64,000 nucleotides of DNA from Mycolicibacterium arenosum. Lineage in GTDB: Bacteria > Actinomycetota > Actinomycetes > Mycobacteriales > Mycobacteriaceae. The stretch is from positions 226,607 through 290,606 of the forward strand of contig NZ_JANDBD010000009.1 in NCBI RefSeq assembly GCF_024320865.1, written 5' to 3'. Within the stretch, counting starts at the first letter, position 1; each line of letters starts with the position of its first letter. A program made the translations under genes and the position numbers. Positions 7,134-16,700 of this stretch are shown here, piece after piece. Below the pieces are notes generated by a model, which was not told where the DNA came from, made no database searches, and saw only the letters and a list, made by a program, of their open reading frames with translations.

Positions 7134-8197
7134 TCGGGCAACACGACGCAAATGACCCACTCGCAATGTTTCTTGCCCAAGCGGCAGCCCATGAGTTTCA
7201 CAACACTATTCACATCCCACGGCGTACTTGTGAGGTGTGCCGCGGCGGACTTTTGAACGGAAGAACAGCACGCTGTGACCGTTGCGCTTCTACTACTGGA
7301 TCCGCAACGGTTGATCTTGTCGGCTCGATGATCTACGGCTGCAGAGGTTTGGAGAGCGGCGCATTGATGCATCGCTACAAGCGACCTCAGGCAACACCGA
7401 CCGACATTCAGATCGTGGCCATGGTGACGGCCATAGGGTTGCAGCACCGCAGCTGCGCAGACGCGCTTGTGGGAAGCGCAACGCGATACTGGGCGACGGT
7501 CCCATCGCTGAAAACTACTGGTGCAGCGCATCGTTTCCGCGAGATCTTACTTTCGGTTCTCGATGGCGATGACGAAATCGAGATCTCTGCGAGTATGGCC
7601 TCCCGATTTGCCGCTGATGCGCAGCGGCGGGAAGTACGGCCAGACTTCTACGACGTGCATAGTCTGGTCCCGGACGGAAGCCACGTAGTGGTCATCGATG
7701 ACACCTGGACGACTGGCGGACACGCAGCGTCTGTCGCCACTGCGCTCAAACAAGCTGGGGCGCAGATCGTGTCGGTAATGGCCGTCGCACGGTGGCTGGA
7801 TCCCCGTGGTGGCTATCCAGGGTGGACCTACACAAATCACATCCGCGAGAGGCGTTACGAACCGTCCCTATGCCCGTGGACGGCCGGTGCATGCCCGCCG
7901 CCGCTAAGCGCAACCAGTACGCGCTCGTCCACGCGTCCAGACCCGATCCCATGGCCCGGCTTCTCCTGGGATGCGCCCGGCCGTATTGCGCCAGCCTGTC
8001 GCATGATCCTCGCCATCCTCGCTGACGGCCACTGGCACCGATGCTGCGACATCACCGACCGCGTAGCTGCAGCGTTTGACCTACAAACAGCCACGGTATC
8101 GAAGCTTGTGCAGGGCATGGTGAAGAACGGGGGTGTGGACCAGCGGGGACGGCGGCAGCGGGGGAGTGCCGATACTCGCGAGGTGCGACTTCCCTAG
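7130..8197 (+). CDS. ComF-like phosphoribosyltransferase with zinc ribbon and C-terminal winged helix
   Basis: 355 residues from GTG 7130, which overlaps the stop of the DprA-like gene. Order of parts: an N-terminal zinc ribbon (CEVCRGGLLNGRTARCDRC, residues about 34-53); a phosphoribosyltransferase core with the PRPP-binding loop VVVIDDTWTTGGHA (residues about 186-199); and a C-terminal segment MILAILADGHWHRCCDITDR... that looks like a winged helix. ComF proteins share the zinc ribbon plus transferase order, but the extra C-terminal domain and length are unusual. The fixed pairing with a SLOG protein suggests it makes, or responds to, a nucleotide signal. An alternative start is ATG 7166. 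Confidence 0.72.
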   Translation: MIGQHDANDPLAMFLAQAAAHEFHNTIHIPRRTCEVCRGGLLNGRTARCDRCASTTGSATVDLVGSMIYGCRGLESGALMHRYKRPQATPTDIQIVAMVTAIGLQHRSCADALVGSATRYWATVPSLKTTGAAHRFREILLSVLDGDDEIEISASMASRFAADAQRREVRPDFYDVHSLVPDGSHVVVIDDTWTTGGHAASVATALKQAGAQIVSVMAVARWLDPRGGYPGWTYTNHIRERRYEPSLCPWTAGACPPPLSATSTRSSTRPDPIPWPGFSWDAPGRIAPACRMILAILADGHWHRCCDITDRVAAAFDLQTATVSKLVQGMVKNGGVDQRGRRQRGSADTREVRLP

Positions 8198-8552
8198 TCA
8201 CGCCGGTCAATTGCGTCTCTTCCAGTCGAATCGTCCTGATTCACGGCGTCCGCCGAATCGCATACCATCTTGGCGGTCTTGACGACTCCGCGAGCATTCA
8301 CCGTATTGCCCCTCCGCCGATAGCGAAGCCGAACCCGATCGAGCGCCGATAGCGAAGCCGAACCCGATCGAGCCCCTTTCTGATCACGACGATCCCCCGC
8401 TCGTCCCATACTCGATGATGAAGTGCGCACCGAAGACCTTGTTGGTTCACTGGATGGTGACAGCGCCAGCACGTTTGCGATGATCGTCTGGCACGTGCAT
8501 GTTTGATGCTGTTGTGCGGCAGCCCTGAGACTCATCGGATACCGTCATAGCG
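8198..8552. other. Intergenic region with a tandem duplication
   Basis: No gene is supported on either strand. The only notable structure is the exact 29-bp tandem repeat listed separately. The plus-strand gene at 8553 follows. Confidence 0.5.
8316..8373. repeat. Two perfect tandem copies of a 29-bp unit
   Basis: Positions 8316-8344 and 8345-8373 are identical, beginning GCCGATAGCGAAGCCG. A two-copy, head-to-tail duplication in non-coding DNA points to recent slippage, or to a duplicated binding site. Confidence 0.9.
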
Positions 8553-8771
8553 GTGAGCAAGCCCGGACGCACACCACGTCTCTGCAATCTGAAGAACCCA
8601 GCACACAACGTCGAGACGTGCCCGCGCTGCCAGTGGTTGCTCCGCAGCCCGGAAGCTCGGAAAAACCTTCGCGAGAAGAAGAAGTCCGATCGACGCGCGG
8701 AGAAGCAATTTGCGGAGAAGCGGAAACCGATCCGGGTCGTGCAAGGCGGCCTAGGGTCCGGCAGCAAGTAG
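8553..8771 (+). CDS. Small basic protein with one CxxC pair
   Basis: 72 residues from GTG 8553. It contains LCNLKNPAHNVETCPRCQW (Cys-x11-Cys-x2-Cys) and a highly basic middle (RKNLREKKKSDRRAEKQ). It may bind nucleic acid or be a partial zinc finger. It is not recognised as a family and stands alone, convergent with the minus-strand gene ending at 8837. Confidence 0.4.
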   Translation: MSKPGRTPRLCNLKNPAHNVETCPRCQWLLRSPEARKNLREKKKSDRRAEKQFAEKRKPIRVVQGGLGSGSK

Positions 8772-8836
8772 ACAGACGTCCTGCACGTCGATTGCCCTTC
8801 CGACAACGCGGGGTCCACCGAGAGGACGAGTTTCAG

Positions 8837-9121
8837 CTAACGGTGCCTACGCCCTGATGAAGGCAGGCCACCGCTGACGGTGCGCACGCTGTACTCGCCC
8901 TCACTGGGCGGCGGCGCCGCGTACGTCTTATTGGCCTGCCCGACGGGCCGGATCGCGCCACCGCCGCCCGGGTTGAATCCGCCAGGGCACCGACGCTCGT
9001 TGTTCCACCGGATGCGGCCGCCTTCACCTCGATAGTGCGGCCCGAGCGTCCCGTCGTCGCGAACCGTAACGCGGTTGCCGCACTCGACGCACTTCGCACG
9101 CTGAGAGCGTCGCTTGGCCAT
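8837..9121 (-). CDS. Small zinc-finger-like protein
   Basis: 94 residues from ATG 9121 (MAKRRSQRAKCVECG). One CxxC is followed by a His and a later Cys (CVECG, GPHYRG, RRCPGG), which could form a zinc site. The C-terminal half is Gly/Pro/Ser-rich and probably disordered. A longer frame starts at 9145, but MAKRRSQ is the more typical start. Short proteins of this type are frequent in actinobacterial prophages and islands; the function is unknown. Confidence 0.5.
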   Translation of the reverse strand: MAKRRSQRAKCVECGNRVTVRDDGTLGPHYRGEGGRIRWNNERRCPGGFNPGGGGAIRPVGQANKTYAAPPPSEGEYSVRTVSGGLPSSGRRHR

Positions 9122-9205
9122 CTCGTCTCCTAACCTAATTCTCACGGCGCCTTTTTGGTCCCTTCGGGCATCTACGGGAGGCTGGCTGTCCCACCCGCTG
9201 CCAGT

Positions 9206-9469
9206 TCACGGGCGAACACGGAGACTCTCTGGTGGCGTCGGCGAGTTGATCGGGTTGCCGACGGGGATCCCCCGGGTGACGCAGCCGTCTGAGAACACGA
9301 TCCAGACGCAGTCGTCAATGGGCATTTCTTCGGGATCGCACTCGCTGACGTACCAGAGGCCGTCGTGCATCGATCCGGCCGGAGCCTGGTGGGCCGTGTA
9401 GCAGTGCGGGCCCAGCCCACGCTCGGCCGCGACCGCCGCGATCGCCGCGATCGCCTCGGAATTGTTCAT
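9206..9469 (-). CDS. Hypothetical protein, 87 residues
   Basis: The N-terminus is Ala-rich and helical (MNNSEAIAAIAAVAAERG). It is followed by a compact part with WYVSECDPEEMPIDDCVWIVFSDG, which looks like a small alpha/beta domain. No family recognised. It is on the same strand as, but separated from, the gene ending at 9608. Confidence 0.5.
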   Translation of the reverse strand: MNNSEAIAAIAAVAAERGLGPHCYTAHQAPAGSMHDGLWYVSECDPEEMPIDDCVWIVFSDGCVTRGIPVGNPINSPTPPESLRVRP

Positions 9470-9607
9470 ACAGACCCTCCTCCAATCTGCCGTGCCTTTG
9501 CTCGCTCCGCACCGCCGTCAGCCGCTGACCTCTGCCTGTCCCGGTGACGATAGGCGCTGCTGCCGACAAGTTGGGCCCGTCGACTTCCCGACCAGCCGCC
9601 GATGCCC

Positions 9608-10309
9608 TTACTGGTTGACTGCGCGGGAAACTCTGTCCCCCACGGCCCATAGCTCGTCGGGATCGAGTCCCGCGACCGGTACCGCTTTGGCTGGCCCGGA
9701 TTCGTTCTGGCCCAACAGGGATGCGATCTCGCCAAATCCGGAGTGGCCCGCAGCTTTGAAGTTGCCCTTCCAGCAGCCCGCGATCATCAGTTGCCCGTTC
9801 TTCACCGAGAACTTGAAGGGCGGAAATCTCCTGCCGAAGGGGTACACGAACAGCGCACCTCCCGGCTTCTTGCCGAATGTCAGCCGAGCATGCGTTCCCT
9901 CGCATCGGCGTTGGCCGTTGGCGTCCATCAGTTGGAGGAACCTCTGAAGGAATGCTCTGTCACCCGCGTCGTCGATGGCCGCGACGAACTCCCGCCGGGT
10001 CCATCCGCCGGGCTCGGCCGTGGAGTCAGCCTCCGGGTAGCGGACAGGAGCGCCAGTACTCACTGGTCGGCCGGTGAGCCAGGAGCGAAGGTGGTCGACC
10101 TTCGCTTCCATGTGGTTGCCGATCGTGTCGAGGTCACCGTGTTCGCCCTGTTTGGTGGCGCTGTCTATCGTGTCGTCGCCGGAGTAGCGGACTTCAATTC
10201 TGATGTGGCTCTTGCTGAAGACGTCGGACTCGTCTGTCGAGTCCACGTGCCATCCTGAGACGACCGCGGTGTCGACGGTGTCAAGCCTGGTGCTGGTTCC
10301 TTCTGGCAA
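9608..10309 (-). CDS. Unknown protein directly downstream of mcrC
   Basis: 233 residues from TTG 10309, preceded by AGGAGAGG at good spacing. Two regions look structured: residues about 60-130 (helical, with a WTRREFVAAIDDAGDRAF stretch) and residues about 140-195, where GALFVYPFGRRFPPFKFSV runs into NGQLMIAGCWKGNF. No catalytic motif is recognised. The gene begins 45 bases after mcrC on the same strand, so it is likely the sixth member of the defence operon and may be its accessory or control protein. Confidence 0.6.
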   Translation of the reverse strand: MPEGTSTRLDTVDTAVVSGWHVDSTDESDVFSKSHIRIEVRYSGDDTIDSATKQGEHGDLDTIGNHMEAKVDHLRSWLTGRPVSTGAPVRYPEADSTAEPGGWTRREFVAAIDDAGDRAFLQRFLQLMDANGQRRCEGTHARLTFGKKPGGALFVYPFGRRFPPFKFSVKNGQLMIAGCWKGNFKAAGHSGFGEIASLLGQNESGPAKAVPVAGLDPDELWAVGDRVSRAVNQ

Positions 10310-10354
10310 TGGTCAACCTCTCCTCATCGTTGTGGCGCCCAGTTCCTAGACGCG

Positions 10355-11539
10355 TCATCGTGCGCCGGCGATCACCAGAGCGAGTTCGTCGACTTGCTGC
10401 AGCAACGCCGCCGGGGGCAAAGCCAAATCGAGGGCGTGACAGTGCATCGTCACGGCACTGCGTTGCACGGAGTGGATGCTCACCGGTTCGTTGCCTTTGG
10501 CATAGACGAGGTGTCCGTCGTCAAGTCCGAGAACGGTGCAGTAGGCCAGCATTTGGTAAAGGTCGGCGTTGGGGAATCCGTCGGGGCGCTCGGCCTTGTA
10601 TTTGGCGTCGACGACCGCGCGCACCGCCCCGTTGCGGCGACAGAGCAGGTCGGGCCGCATGTCGACTTCGCGTTGTTCGTCGAGATGCAACGCCGCTTGT
10701 GTCGTGCATCGCCAGCCCCGGCCAGTGAGGGATTCGTTCAGTGCAGTGGTGACGAAGTCTTCGAAGATCCGCCACATGTCGAACATGTAGCCCGTGACAG
10801 TAACGCCGCCCAGATGGTGCTCGAACGATTCGGCGGCCAAGACGATCTCAGCCAACCGCAGCGCCGTCTGGTAGCGGGCGTTGAGGCGGCTGGGCTGCCA
10901 GGCCGGCAGGGCGGAGCCACGTGTCGGCACCGAGACGTCAGCCAGGGTGCGCCGCAGTCGCAGCAGCAGCAGCCGCGCGGGCTCGCTGACACGTGGCACT
11001 CTCAGCAGCCGCATCGTCGCCATCGCGAGCAGCTGGTTCTCGGGGATGTCGACGGTGAAGTCGTCGTACTCCACTGCCAGCGGGACGGGAAGCCCGTAGA
11101 GCCGGCTCATCTGCTCACCGGCCAGGACTCGCCCACGCAGCACCGGCAGCACGTCGGCGATCCTGCGGTATCCCTGTAGTAACCCCTGCTCGACGGCGCG
11201 GGTGGCCAATCGGGCAAAGGCCTCAGCGACGCCCGGAAGGAGTTCGTCGGCGCCGGCCAGACCGATAGGGTCATCGCGCCAGATCGCCGGGTTATGGGCG
11301 TAACCGAGCAGGAACAGCAGACGGTTCAGGTCGGTGATCTTTGGCCGCACGATCAGCGGGCGATCCCCGATAACCACTGCGCCCACTTTTCGACCGGCTG
11401 CAACCTCGTAGATGCCTTCGGTGGGTGTCAGGGTGACCGTCACGATCCCCAGCGCGGTCAACGCGCGATACTCCGTGCCGCTCAGGGACACCGAAAGGGC
11501 GGGGCCGCCCTCAGTAAGGATCAGCGGTGCTGGACTCAT
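10355..11539 (-). CDS. mcrC: McrC-like restriction nuclease subunit
   Basis: 394 residues. McrC is the endonuclease partner of the McrB motor in the type IV modification-dependent system. The N-terminal beta-rich part is followed by the central helical region (PENQLLAMATMRLLRV) and the PD-(D/E)xK nuclease core: DMRPDLLCR near residue 295, then AVVDAKYK (Asp and Lys of the active site) about 15 residues on. The start ATG lies 29 bases inside mcrB, so the two are coupled. All key residues are present. The system context makes cleavage of modified DNA, or of DNA sensed by the other subunits, likely. Confidence 0.9.
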   Translation of the reverse strand: MSPAPLILTEGGPALSVSLSGTEYRALTALGIVTVTLTPTEGIYEVAAGRKVGAVVIGDRPLIVRPKITDLNRLLFLLGYAHNPAIWRDDPIGLAGADELLPGVAEAFARLATRAVEQGLLQGYRRIADVLPVLRGRVLAGEQMSRLYGLPVPLAVEYDDFTVDIPENQLLAMATMRLLRVPRVSEPARLLLLRLRRTLADVSVPTRGSALPAWQPSRLNARYQTALRLAEIVLAAESFEHHLGGVTVTGYMFDMWRIFEDFVTTALNESLTGRGWRCTTQAALHLDEQREVDMRPDLLCRRNGAVRAVVDAKYKAERPDGFPNADLYQMLAYCTVLGLDDGHLVYAKGNEPVSIHSVQRSAVTMHCHALDLALPPAALLQQVDELALVIAGAR

Positions 11540-13787
11540 CGTCGCCCGGTTCGGTATCCAGTACTAAGCCGTCGCCATCGGTGGCCGCCGCTGTCGAGGC
11601 CAGGCTCTTGGTCAGCGCGTCCAGACCGTAGCGGCTGTGGACATCAACGGTGCGTTCGCCGTAGTGGTGTTCTTCGAGTAGGGGAAGAATATCGGTGCGC
11701 CACATGAGCTTCAGAGCTGCGCCGGTGAGGTCGCCAGCGAGCCGGTCCCTCATGAAATAGGACGGTCCGATCTTGAAGTCGGAGTCGCTGATGCGGTTGT
11801 TCAGTTCGTCGTGCAGGTCAGCGAGTGTCATCGGGAACCCCTTGGCGGCCAGCCAACTGCGCAAGATCCCGTTGGTCGGGGCTTCCGACGGGTGCAGCGG
11901 CAGGAACGCGAACCGGCGTCGCAGGGCCGCGTCCACTAGCGCGATGGAGCGGTCGGCGGTATTCATGGTGCCGATGACGTAGATGTTCTTGGGCAGCGAG
12001 AACGGTTCTGCGCTGTCCGAGGAGTACATCAAATCGATGGCCTGGTCTCGGTATTCGAGCAGGAAGTACAGTTCGCCGAAGATCTTCGGTAGGTTTCCGC
12101 GGTTGATTTCGTCGATGATGAGGACGAACACTGCGTCGGGGTTGTCGACGGCCTTGTCGACCAGGGACCGCAGCGGTCCGGCTTTCAGTGTGAATCCGAT
12201 CTGGCCGCCGGCCTCGCCCTGGGGGCGGAAGCCCTCGAAGAAGTCCTCGTAGGAGTAGGCGGGGTGGAACTGTACGAACTTGATGTTCGCTTCGTCGGTG
12301 ATGTGGCGAGCCAGCTTCTGGGCGATGTAGGTCTTCCCGGTGCCCGGCGGGCCGTAGAAGATGAGTTGGCGGCGGTCACGGAGCAGTTCCACGCAATCTT
12401 GTAGCCAATCGATTCCCACGTGGAGTTGTTGCGCCAGTTCGGCGGAGGCGTCAGGCAGATGCACGTCGCCGTGCTTCGGCCTCGGCGGCCGACGCTCGGC
12501 CAGGGCGGTCAGTGTCTCCAGGTGTTGGCTCAAGTCGAGAACTTCGCCTTGAGCGTTGAGACGGACGGCGACGTCGCCGGGCAGATCCGACACCCGGCAG
12601 GGGTGCTGGTACCACTTCACCGAGCGGCGGAGGTTGGAACGTCCGTCGCTGCTAGTCACGGAATAGGGGTCACCGGTGATGGTGCCGAAGTGGACGTCGC
12701 CCTGACTGATCGTGACGACGAGGTCGCCGGGGTGCATTCGTTTCAGGAATGCGTAGAACTCGTCGAATTTCTCCTGCCGTGCCGCATACCCGGACGATCG
12801 GTAGTCTTCGTCGACGAATGCCTTGAGTTCTTCCCGAGTGACGTCGGGGTCGACCGGTCGCAGCAGGCTCGCCGCCAATGACAGCGACTGCTTCTCGCGC
12901 CAGACCGGGATCATGTCCTGGCCTTTGACGTTGGAGCCGTGCACCTTCCAGGCGTGCTGAACATCCGGTGTCGGTTCGGGCTTCGGGGGCGTGCCTTTCT
13001 CCCACTTCGCTTTCCATTCGGGTGAGTAGAGGTCGACGTGGCCGCCCTCGGCGTCGATCAGCGCTTCATAGATGTGGGCCAGGTCGATGTCGACGTCGCC
13101 GGATGGACTGTCGAGGTAGTCGGCGGCCAGTCCGTCGCGCATCGTGGTGCGGTGGGCGTTGCTGACCACCGGCAGGAAGAAGTGCGGAAAGGCCAGATAG
13201 AGCAGTGACTGTCGTTGTGCTGCTTGGCCGGTCGGCACCGTGTCGATCTCCTCGCGGAATCTCAGCGGGTCGGCGAGGGCCCCGGCGCGTCGGTCGTCAG
13301 GTAGCGATTTGAAGTGGCGCGCGACCTCGATGAGGTAACCGATCTGTGCCCACTTGTAGGAGGTGAACGCCTGGCCGCCGTTGAAGACGCCGCCACCGAG
13401 CAAGGCTTCCTCCACATCGGCCGGTATCGCCACATGCACGCTGCTCATATCCAGAACGTTCGTGATCTGCTTCACCTTCAGCAAGCCACCCATGTTGAGG
13501 ATCGGTAGCACGTTGAGGATGAGCACTTCAGCGAACAACTGGGTCGCCGCAGGCGAAGTTTCGGCGAGTTGGTGCCTCAGCTTCTCAAAGAAGTCTCCGG
13601 CACCCATGTCGGGCTTATCGACATACTCTCTTTTGAGCTGCTCGAGATTCTCGAGGCTCCAAACCGGCTCTCCGGGCGTCAGCAGTGAATCGTCTTTGCC
13701 CAACACGCAATCGATGAGCCGCCGGCCGATCGCCTCGATTCTCGGCGCAGCCTCACGGGCAAATGTCCCCACTTCGACATCACTCAT
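11511..13787 (-). CDS. mcrB: McrB-like AAA+ GTPase motor
   Basis: 758 residues. The AAA+ core sits in the C-terminal half: Walker A GPPGTGKTYIAQ near residue 479, Walker B FVLIIDEINRG near 556, and the McrB signature GTMNTADRSIALVD near 608 followed by the arginine finger region LRRRFAF. The first 450 residues form the target-recognition part and are longer than in E. coli McrB. They include HPGDLVVTISQGDVHFGTI, which may be a small beta barrel that reads DNA. It lies 12 bases after the methylase gene and overlaps mcrC. The assignment is firm; what modification it recognises is unknown. Confidence 0.9.
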   Translation of the reverse strand: MSDVEVGTFAREAAPRIEAIGRRLIDCVLGKDDSLLTPGEPVWSLENLEQLKREYVDKPDMGAGDFFEKLRHQLAETSPAATQLFAEVLILNVLPILNMGGLLKVKQITNVLDMSSVHVAIPADVEEALLGGGVFNGGQAFTSYKWAQIGYLIEVARHFKSLPDDRRAGALADPLRFREEIDTVPTGQAAQRQSLLYLAFPHFFLPVVSNAHRTTMRDGLAADYLDSPSGDVDIDLAHIYEALIDAEGGHVDLYSPEWKAKWEKGTPPKPEPTPDVQHAWKVHGSNVKGQDMIPVWREKQSLSLAASLLRPVDPDVTREELKAFVDEDYRSSGYAARQEKFDEFYAFLKRMHPGDLVVTISQGDVHFGTITGDPYSVTSSDGRSNLRRSVKWYQHPCRVSDLPGDVAVRLNAQGEVLDLSQHLETLTALAERRPPRPKHGDVHLPDASAELAQQLHVGIDWLQDCVELLRDRRQLIFYGPPGTGKTYIAQKLARHITDEANIKFVQFHPAYSYEDFFEGFRPQGEAGGQIGFTLKAGPLRSLVDKAVDNPDAVFVLIIDEINRGNLPKIFGELYFLLEYRDQAIDLMYSSDSAEPFSLPKNIYVIGTMNTADRSIALVDAALRRRFAFLPLHPSEAPTNGILRSWLAAKGFPMTLADLHDELNNRISDSDFKIGPSYFMRDRLAGDLTGAALKLMWRTDILPLLEEHHYGERTVDVHSRYGLDALTKSLASTAAATDGDGLVLDTEPGDDESSTADPY

Positions 13788-13799
13788 GTGTCGTGCCCC

Positions 13800-16700
13800 T
13801 TATCCTTGCGCCGCCAGATCGTCGAACTGCGATTCGTACGGCACACCGGTCTCTTCGGCTTCGGCCATCGCGTCGTAGATCTCCAAGATCATCCGCTTCG
13901 TCCGGTACTCGCCTTGTGCGGCAATGTCTTTGCGCTTAACGATCGGGAACGTCTCCATGATGTAGTCGACGTCGTCACGTTCGATGCCGTACAGGTGGAA
14001 GAACGCGGCGTCGAGTTCAGCCTTTCTCCACTGTCGTAAGATCGGGTCGAACTGATATCGCAGTGCCTCTGCACGGCTGGCGATCCATGTGGTCGTCTCG
14101 CCTTCGACACCCGGTAGAGCACTGTCGACAAGCAACTGCGGGGTGATCAGCGGTAGCTGCATAAAGATGAAAAAGTTCATGTGCGTCGAACTCTGCTTTT
14201 GCCGTGCAACAAAATCAACGACGAAGGCAGACATACACGCCTGCAGATCAAATTGGCCCTCAGACGTTGCACCGTTGACTAGGGCGACAGGCAGCTGATT
14301 ACCAACCGCGGCGCGGGGGAATACGCTTCCGATAAGCGTGCGTTCATCGGTGCTGCGGCTAATGTCTCGCCAGCCCAATAGCCATTCGCCATCCTGCCCC
14401 CGCAGCTTTGTGTCGACTTGTTGCTCTTCGACCCAGTATCGCGGAACCGCAAGGAAATCCGGGTCTTGCTTCTCCTCCAACGTCACGTCGCGGACGGTTC
14501 CGTCCCGCTCGTAAGTAGCCCAGCGGTGATCATAATGATGAATCATCTTGGCTTCGTACAACGGCAGCATCCGCTTATCACCGCGCTCAAAGACGTTGCC
14601 ATTGAGTTCCCAGCCGCCATCTTCCAATTCGTCGCGGGTGCGGAAGAGGTGCGAGTCGTTGGACATGTGGAACATCGTCATGAACTTGATGCCCCAGGGG
14701 TTGCCGTCGGGATCGTCCTCGCGCATGAGGATGGGCACTCGTTTGTAGATGCCGAGGGTGATCTCCGCGTCGCGGCGGCTGCGGAACACCGGACAGGTTC
14801 CTGTGTTGGGATTCAGTAGCGTGATCTCTTCGGGGGTCAGCACGAAGGTCACGCCGGCGCGCTGCAGGTCGGTGGGGTCGTGGGCGAAGAAGGCGAAGCT
14901 GGCTTCGGGTTCTCTCATGTCGCGGCCCACGAGAGTAAGCAGGCAGAACTTGAACCTGCTGTCCACCGCCTCGAACAATGGTTTGCGGTTTTCAAAGTCG
15001 TACAGGCTCGAAATGGATCCGTTCTCCACAAGATCCTTGAAGTAGTACTGGGTTGTCGCGTCGGTTGCGATGCCGGTCGGCAGGATCACCCCGAGACGCC
15101 CACTACCGGCGAGCAAGTTGCGGTCCGCTTCCGCAAACACTGCATAGGTGTTGATATCGCCCCGGCCGGTCAGCGGGTAACGGCCCGAGGTGCGCATAAG
15201 GTGCGAAATCCCTTCCGCCCGGCGCTTCTCGGCGACGAACGCCAAGTGCAGCGGTTCGTTAGTCTCGGGAAGCTTCGCGATGAGACGCTTGCGTGCGGCC
15301 GCGTTGGGTGCCGTCGCAATCTCCGGGTCACGCGCTGCGAAGAACTCCTGCTCTTGCAGCTTGACTCGCTCCCAGGGCGGGTTGCCGGTCACCGCCGAGA
15401 AGCCGCCCGCCCAACCGGCGACGGGATTGACGGTATCGCCCTTGCTCGGTGCGGTCGGGAAGATATGCGGAAACTCCAAGTGCCAATGGAAGAACCGGTA
15501 TTCGGCGGCGAGCCGTTCGATCTCGGTACAGCTGCGTTCGTCGAGCGGGTCCTCGCCATCAGTGAGCCTGGTGATGGTGCGGTGGGTGATCGCCTTGGGC
15601 GCACCTGCTGTCTTCTGCCAGACGAAGGCGGCGCACCAGGCATCAGCAGCCAGTCGTTGGCGGCGGTAGTCCTCGGACTCGGCGTAGGCCCGGAGCCGTT
15701 GCTGCTGAACGTGGACATCGGCCAGGGACAGCGCCGGCGCGGCCACCACATCCAGCACCTGTTCACCGAGTTTGGTGTTGGCGGCCACCATGTCGACGTC
15801 GAACAGGCTGCCCTGCGCGCTGCGCTCGGCCTTATTCTGCTTCGCCAACGTGCTGGTGATCTTCTTGTCGTCGCCCTCGATGGGCTTGAACGCGTCATCG
15901 GGCAGGCCCTCGGCTAGCAGGCTCGGCGTGGTGCCGACCAGGGCGTTGCCTACTTTGATCTGCGCGTCGAGGAAGGTCAGCGGGCGCCCGGGTTCGAGGG
16001 CCTCCATCCACAACGATACTTTGGCGAGTTCGGCGGCCAAGGGGTTGACGTCGACGCCATAGATGCAGCGGCCGGCGACATCGCGCATCGCCGAGCGCAC
16101 TGACTCCGGGGTGGGCTCGGGGTCACCGGTCCGCAGGGCGGCGACTCGCTTCGCGATGCGCCGGGCCGCGCCGACGAGGAAATGGCCGCTGCCACAGGCC
16201 GGGTCGCAGACAGTGACGCTCAGCAGTGCCTCGATCGCGTCGTCGGAGGATTTCTCCGCGTCGTCGAGCACCGGGTCTAGGGCGGTGTCCAATAGCGACT
16301 CGACCAGCGAGGTGGGGGTGTAGTAGGAGCCGGTGTCTTTGCGCTGGTTGCCCGACGCAATGGACAGGGTGTAGGTCTTAATCGCAGCGTCCCAGGCCGG
16401 CACGAATTCCAGCAGGGCCTCATAGATGCTGCCGAGTTCCTCGGCGCCGAGGTTGCGGTAGTCGACGACGCGCAGGACGTTCGACCTGGGTTCGCGGACC
16501 ACCGACAGCGAGCGCACCGCCGATTGCAGTGCCTGGTTGCTCAGCGCGCAGTCGGAAAGAAAGTCCAGTTCCCCCTTTTCGAACAATCCGCCGATGCCGG
16601 GCAGGCCCAGTTCTGGTAGTCCGTCGACGCTGCCCAGTGCCCGCCAGATCAGCGCCAGCGCTTGCCATTTGTCGCCGTAGCGTCCGCCGCGCCGGCGCCG

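Noticed and set aside
8194..8535. 113-codon minus-strand frame over the tandem repeat
   Set aside because: Composition is Ser/Arg-rich and low in structure; the repeat lies inside it, which would make a repeated peptide without any domain.
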